From NCBI RefSeq assembly GCF_002086815.1, contig NZ_MVID01000004.1:283905-347904 (forward strand): a DNA stretch of 64,000 nucleotides, given 5' to 3'. The notes beneath the pieces were generated by a model. The model did not search any database and was not told the DNA's origin. It was given only the letters and a program-made list of their open reading frames with translations. The translations under genes were made by a program, and so were the position numbers. This stretch comes from Mycolicibacterium parafortuitum. Its GTDB lineage: Bacteria > Actinomycetota > Actinomycetes > Mycobacteriales > Mycobacteriaceae. Of this stretch, positions 62,588 through 64,000 are shown in pieces (position 1 is the stretch's first letter; every line of letters starts with the position of its first letter).

Positions 62588-64000
62588 CTACGCGGGCGTG
62601 TCGGCGGAAACGGCCTCGTTCATCAGGACGGCGAGGTGCTGCCAGTAGACCCAGTCCGCGATGGCTTGGCGCTGGTCGGCGGGCTCTTCTGCGGTGTGTG
62701 CCCGGTGGACGGCGAGTTCCTGGGCGTGGTCGGCGTAGGCGATGAAGGCCTTCAGATGCGCGGTCGAGCGCTTGGGATTGGTGCTCATCAGAGGTTTGGT
62801 CACCTCGAACCACAGCCTCGCGCTCTGGTCTGCGGGTGCCTCGAGGTCGGCCGGCGGCGGAGGAAGCAGATCGTTCAGTCCGAAATCGCCTGTGTCCTTG
62901 AGTAGTTGAGCCGCACTGGGGGAGATTACCTCAAGCCGATCGCGGCCCTGCATGGTGCCGTTGTCGGGGATGTCCTCCGACGTGAGGACGATCTTGGCGA
63001 CGCCCGGATCGAAGCTGGCGAACTGCTCCTCGGTCGCGACCACCGCGCGCAGTGGTTGGTCGTGGTGCTGGGCCCAGGCCTGCACCGCCAGGATGGGGTA
63101 GGTGGCCCAGCGGGCGCGTTCGGTTGCGGGGACGGATTCGTCGGCGGAGGCCATCCGGATGTGTTCGGGGAGGCGCACGCCTTCGGGGATGTAGGCGAGG
63201 CCGTAGCTGTTGGCCACCACGATGGTGCCGTCGGTGGTCACGGCGGTGACCCAGAAGAATCCGAAGTCCATCACGCCGACGTTGAGGGCGGCGGCGATGT
63301 GCCGGGCTCGCTGCAACGCATCGCCGCCATTGTTCTTGCGCCGCAGCGCATTGGCGGTCGAGGCGGACAGGATCGCGTCGCGCTCCGCGCGGGCCGCCGA
63401 CACCGGAATGGGTGCCGCGGCCGCGCCGCCACCGCCGGTCGCCGACATGGGAGCGACGCCGGGGCCCACGGCGCCGGCAGCAGAGCCGGGAACTCCCGGT
63501 GGGACAGGCGCCGGTGGGGCGGGTGATGTGGGAGGCCCGAGCGGCACCGGGGGCGCTGGCGGGGGGCCGCCAGGTGCCGATGGCGCGCCAACCGGTGCGG
63601 GACCGCCGGAGCTGGAGACGCCGGAAACCGCGCCGCTGGGGGTCGTCCCGGCAGGCGGAGCCGCGGCTGCCGGCTGGCTCGGCGGGGGCGCAGACGTCGG
63701 CTGTTGTGCCGGTGCAGACGACGCCAGCGGAGGTGCCTGATTGATCACCTGCTGCAGCGGCGTGGGTTGAGCTTTCCCGGCGCCTGCCGCAGAGGCGTTT
63801 GACGGTTGAGCGGTCGAGGCGCCGGTGGACGGTGACGCTGCCGATGGCGAGCCGGACCCCGACGACGAGGGGCCGCTGGGAGACCCGGATGCGCTCGGAC
63901 TACCCGAGGATGACGGGCCGGATGTGCTGAGTGGGCTTGTGGGCGAGGAAGTCCCGGAAGGGGTGCTCGGGCTTCCCATGCTGCCGGGGGTGGTGGGGGT
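62588..64000 (-). CDS. espK: EspK, C-terminal part (5' end outside window)
   Basis: The frame is open to the window end, so the N-terminus is missing; at least 470 residues are present. The first half here is Pro/Ser/Gly/Ala-rich low complexity. The C-terminal 230 residues carry [13 protein letters not shown] [48 protein letters not shown] and [16 protein letters not shown], which fit EspK as I remember it. EspK interacts with EccCb1 and is exported in M. marinum. The Met at 63979 is internal, not a proven start. Confidence 0.82.
   Translation of the reverse strand, partial: TPTTPGSMGSPSTPSGTSSPTSPLSTSGPSSSGSPSASGSPSGPSSSGSGSPSAASPSTGASTAQPSNASAAGAGKAQPTPLQQVINQAPPLASSAPAQQPTSAPPPSQPAAAAPPAGTTPSGAVSGVSSSGGPAPVGAPSAPGGPPPAPPVPLGPPTSPAPPAPVPPGVPGSAAGAVGPGVAPMSATGGGGAAAAPIPVSAARAERDAILSASTANALRRKNNGGDALQRARHIAAALNVGVMDFGFFWVTAVTTDGTIVVANSYGLAYIPEGVRLPEHIRMASADESVPATERARWATYPILAVQAWAQHHDQPLRAVVATEEQFASFDPGVAKIVLTSEDIPDNGTMQGRDRLEVISPSAAQLLKDTGDFGLNDLLPPPPADLEAPADQSARLWFEVTKPLMSTNPKRSTAHLKAFIAYADHAQELAVHRAHTAEEPADQRQAIADWVYWQHLAVLMNEAVSADTPA

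Noticed and set aside
1..64000. CRISPR arrays, insertion sequences, rRNA, riboswitches and prophage genes
   Set aside because: None was recognised anywhere in the window on either strand by eye.

Overview
The window is chromosomal DNA of a mycobacterium, most likely a rapidly growing Mycolicibacterium-type species. It is GC-rich, codes densely, and has many 1-8 bp start/stop overlaps. The left end carries the oriC-proximal block pknA-pbpA-rodA-pstP-fhaB-fhaA followed by tRNA-Leu(CAG), in the same order as M. tuberculosis. The right end carries whiB6 and an ESX-1 type VII secretion locus. No mycolic-acid or rRNA marker is present, so genus is inferred from synteny and protein sequence.

Layout. 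(1) 1-6540, minus strand: cell-elongation and signalling operon. It holds the start of PknA, the transpeptidase PbpA, the SEDS glycosyltransferase RodA, the phosphatase PstP and the FHA proteins FhaB and FhaA. (2) 6744-6910: promoter, tRNA-Leu and a strong hairpin. (3) 7111-24021: a polyol catabolic island. It contains an FGGY kinase, an SDR, a SorC regulator, a zinc polyol dehydrogenase, a complete CUT1-type ABC importer with two different ATPases, a fused DhaK-DhaL kinase, an RpiB-type isomerase, a second Rbs-type ABC importer and a second SDR. The enzyme set (polyol to ketose, ketose phosphorylation, phospho-sugar isomerisation) matches the tetritol (threitol/erythritol) pathways described for M. 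smegmatis. (4) 24110-26321: a 13E12/DUF222-HNH protein and an unknown membrane coiled-coil protein. (5) 26325-32587: a PucR regulator divergent from an overlapping five-gene operon (APC permease, two SDRs, a ureohydrolase and a NodB-fold deacylase). This looks like an uncharacterised nitrogen-compound catabolic pathway and is my main candidate for undescribed biology. (6) 32589-43361: housekeeping and accessory genes: lipoprotein plus WxG-containing DUF1023 hydrolase, OmdA protein, MFS, DUF3072, FDOR/PPOX, thioesterase, GNAT, pirin, EVE, methionine aminopeptidase divergent from a small XRE regulator with twin operators, DivIVA-like protein and a carboxyltransferase.

(7) 43511-64000: ESX-1 region. 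whiB6 diverges from a two-HTH XRE protein, followed by a MinD-like ATPase. Then come espG1, espH, eccA1, eccB1, eccCa1, eccCb1, PE35, PPE68, esxB, esxA, espI, eccD1, espJ-like, a small YxxxD protein, a duplicated-domain membrane protein (minus strand) and the 3' part of espK (minus strand, cut by the window end). espE and espF are not found between whiB6 and espG1. EccCa1/EccCb1, EccB1 and EccD1 form the membrane machine, EccA1 and EspG1 act in the cytosol, and EsxA/EsxB/PE35/PPE68/EspJ/EspK are expected substrates. eccE1, mycP1 and espB would lie beyond the right edge.

Starts were chosen from overlaps, Shine-Dalgarno sequences and remembered homologues. No database search was possible, and functional calls for the catabolic clusters are inferences from family and context.
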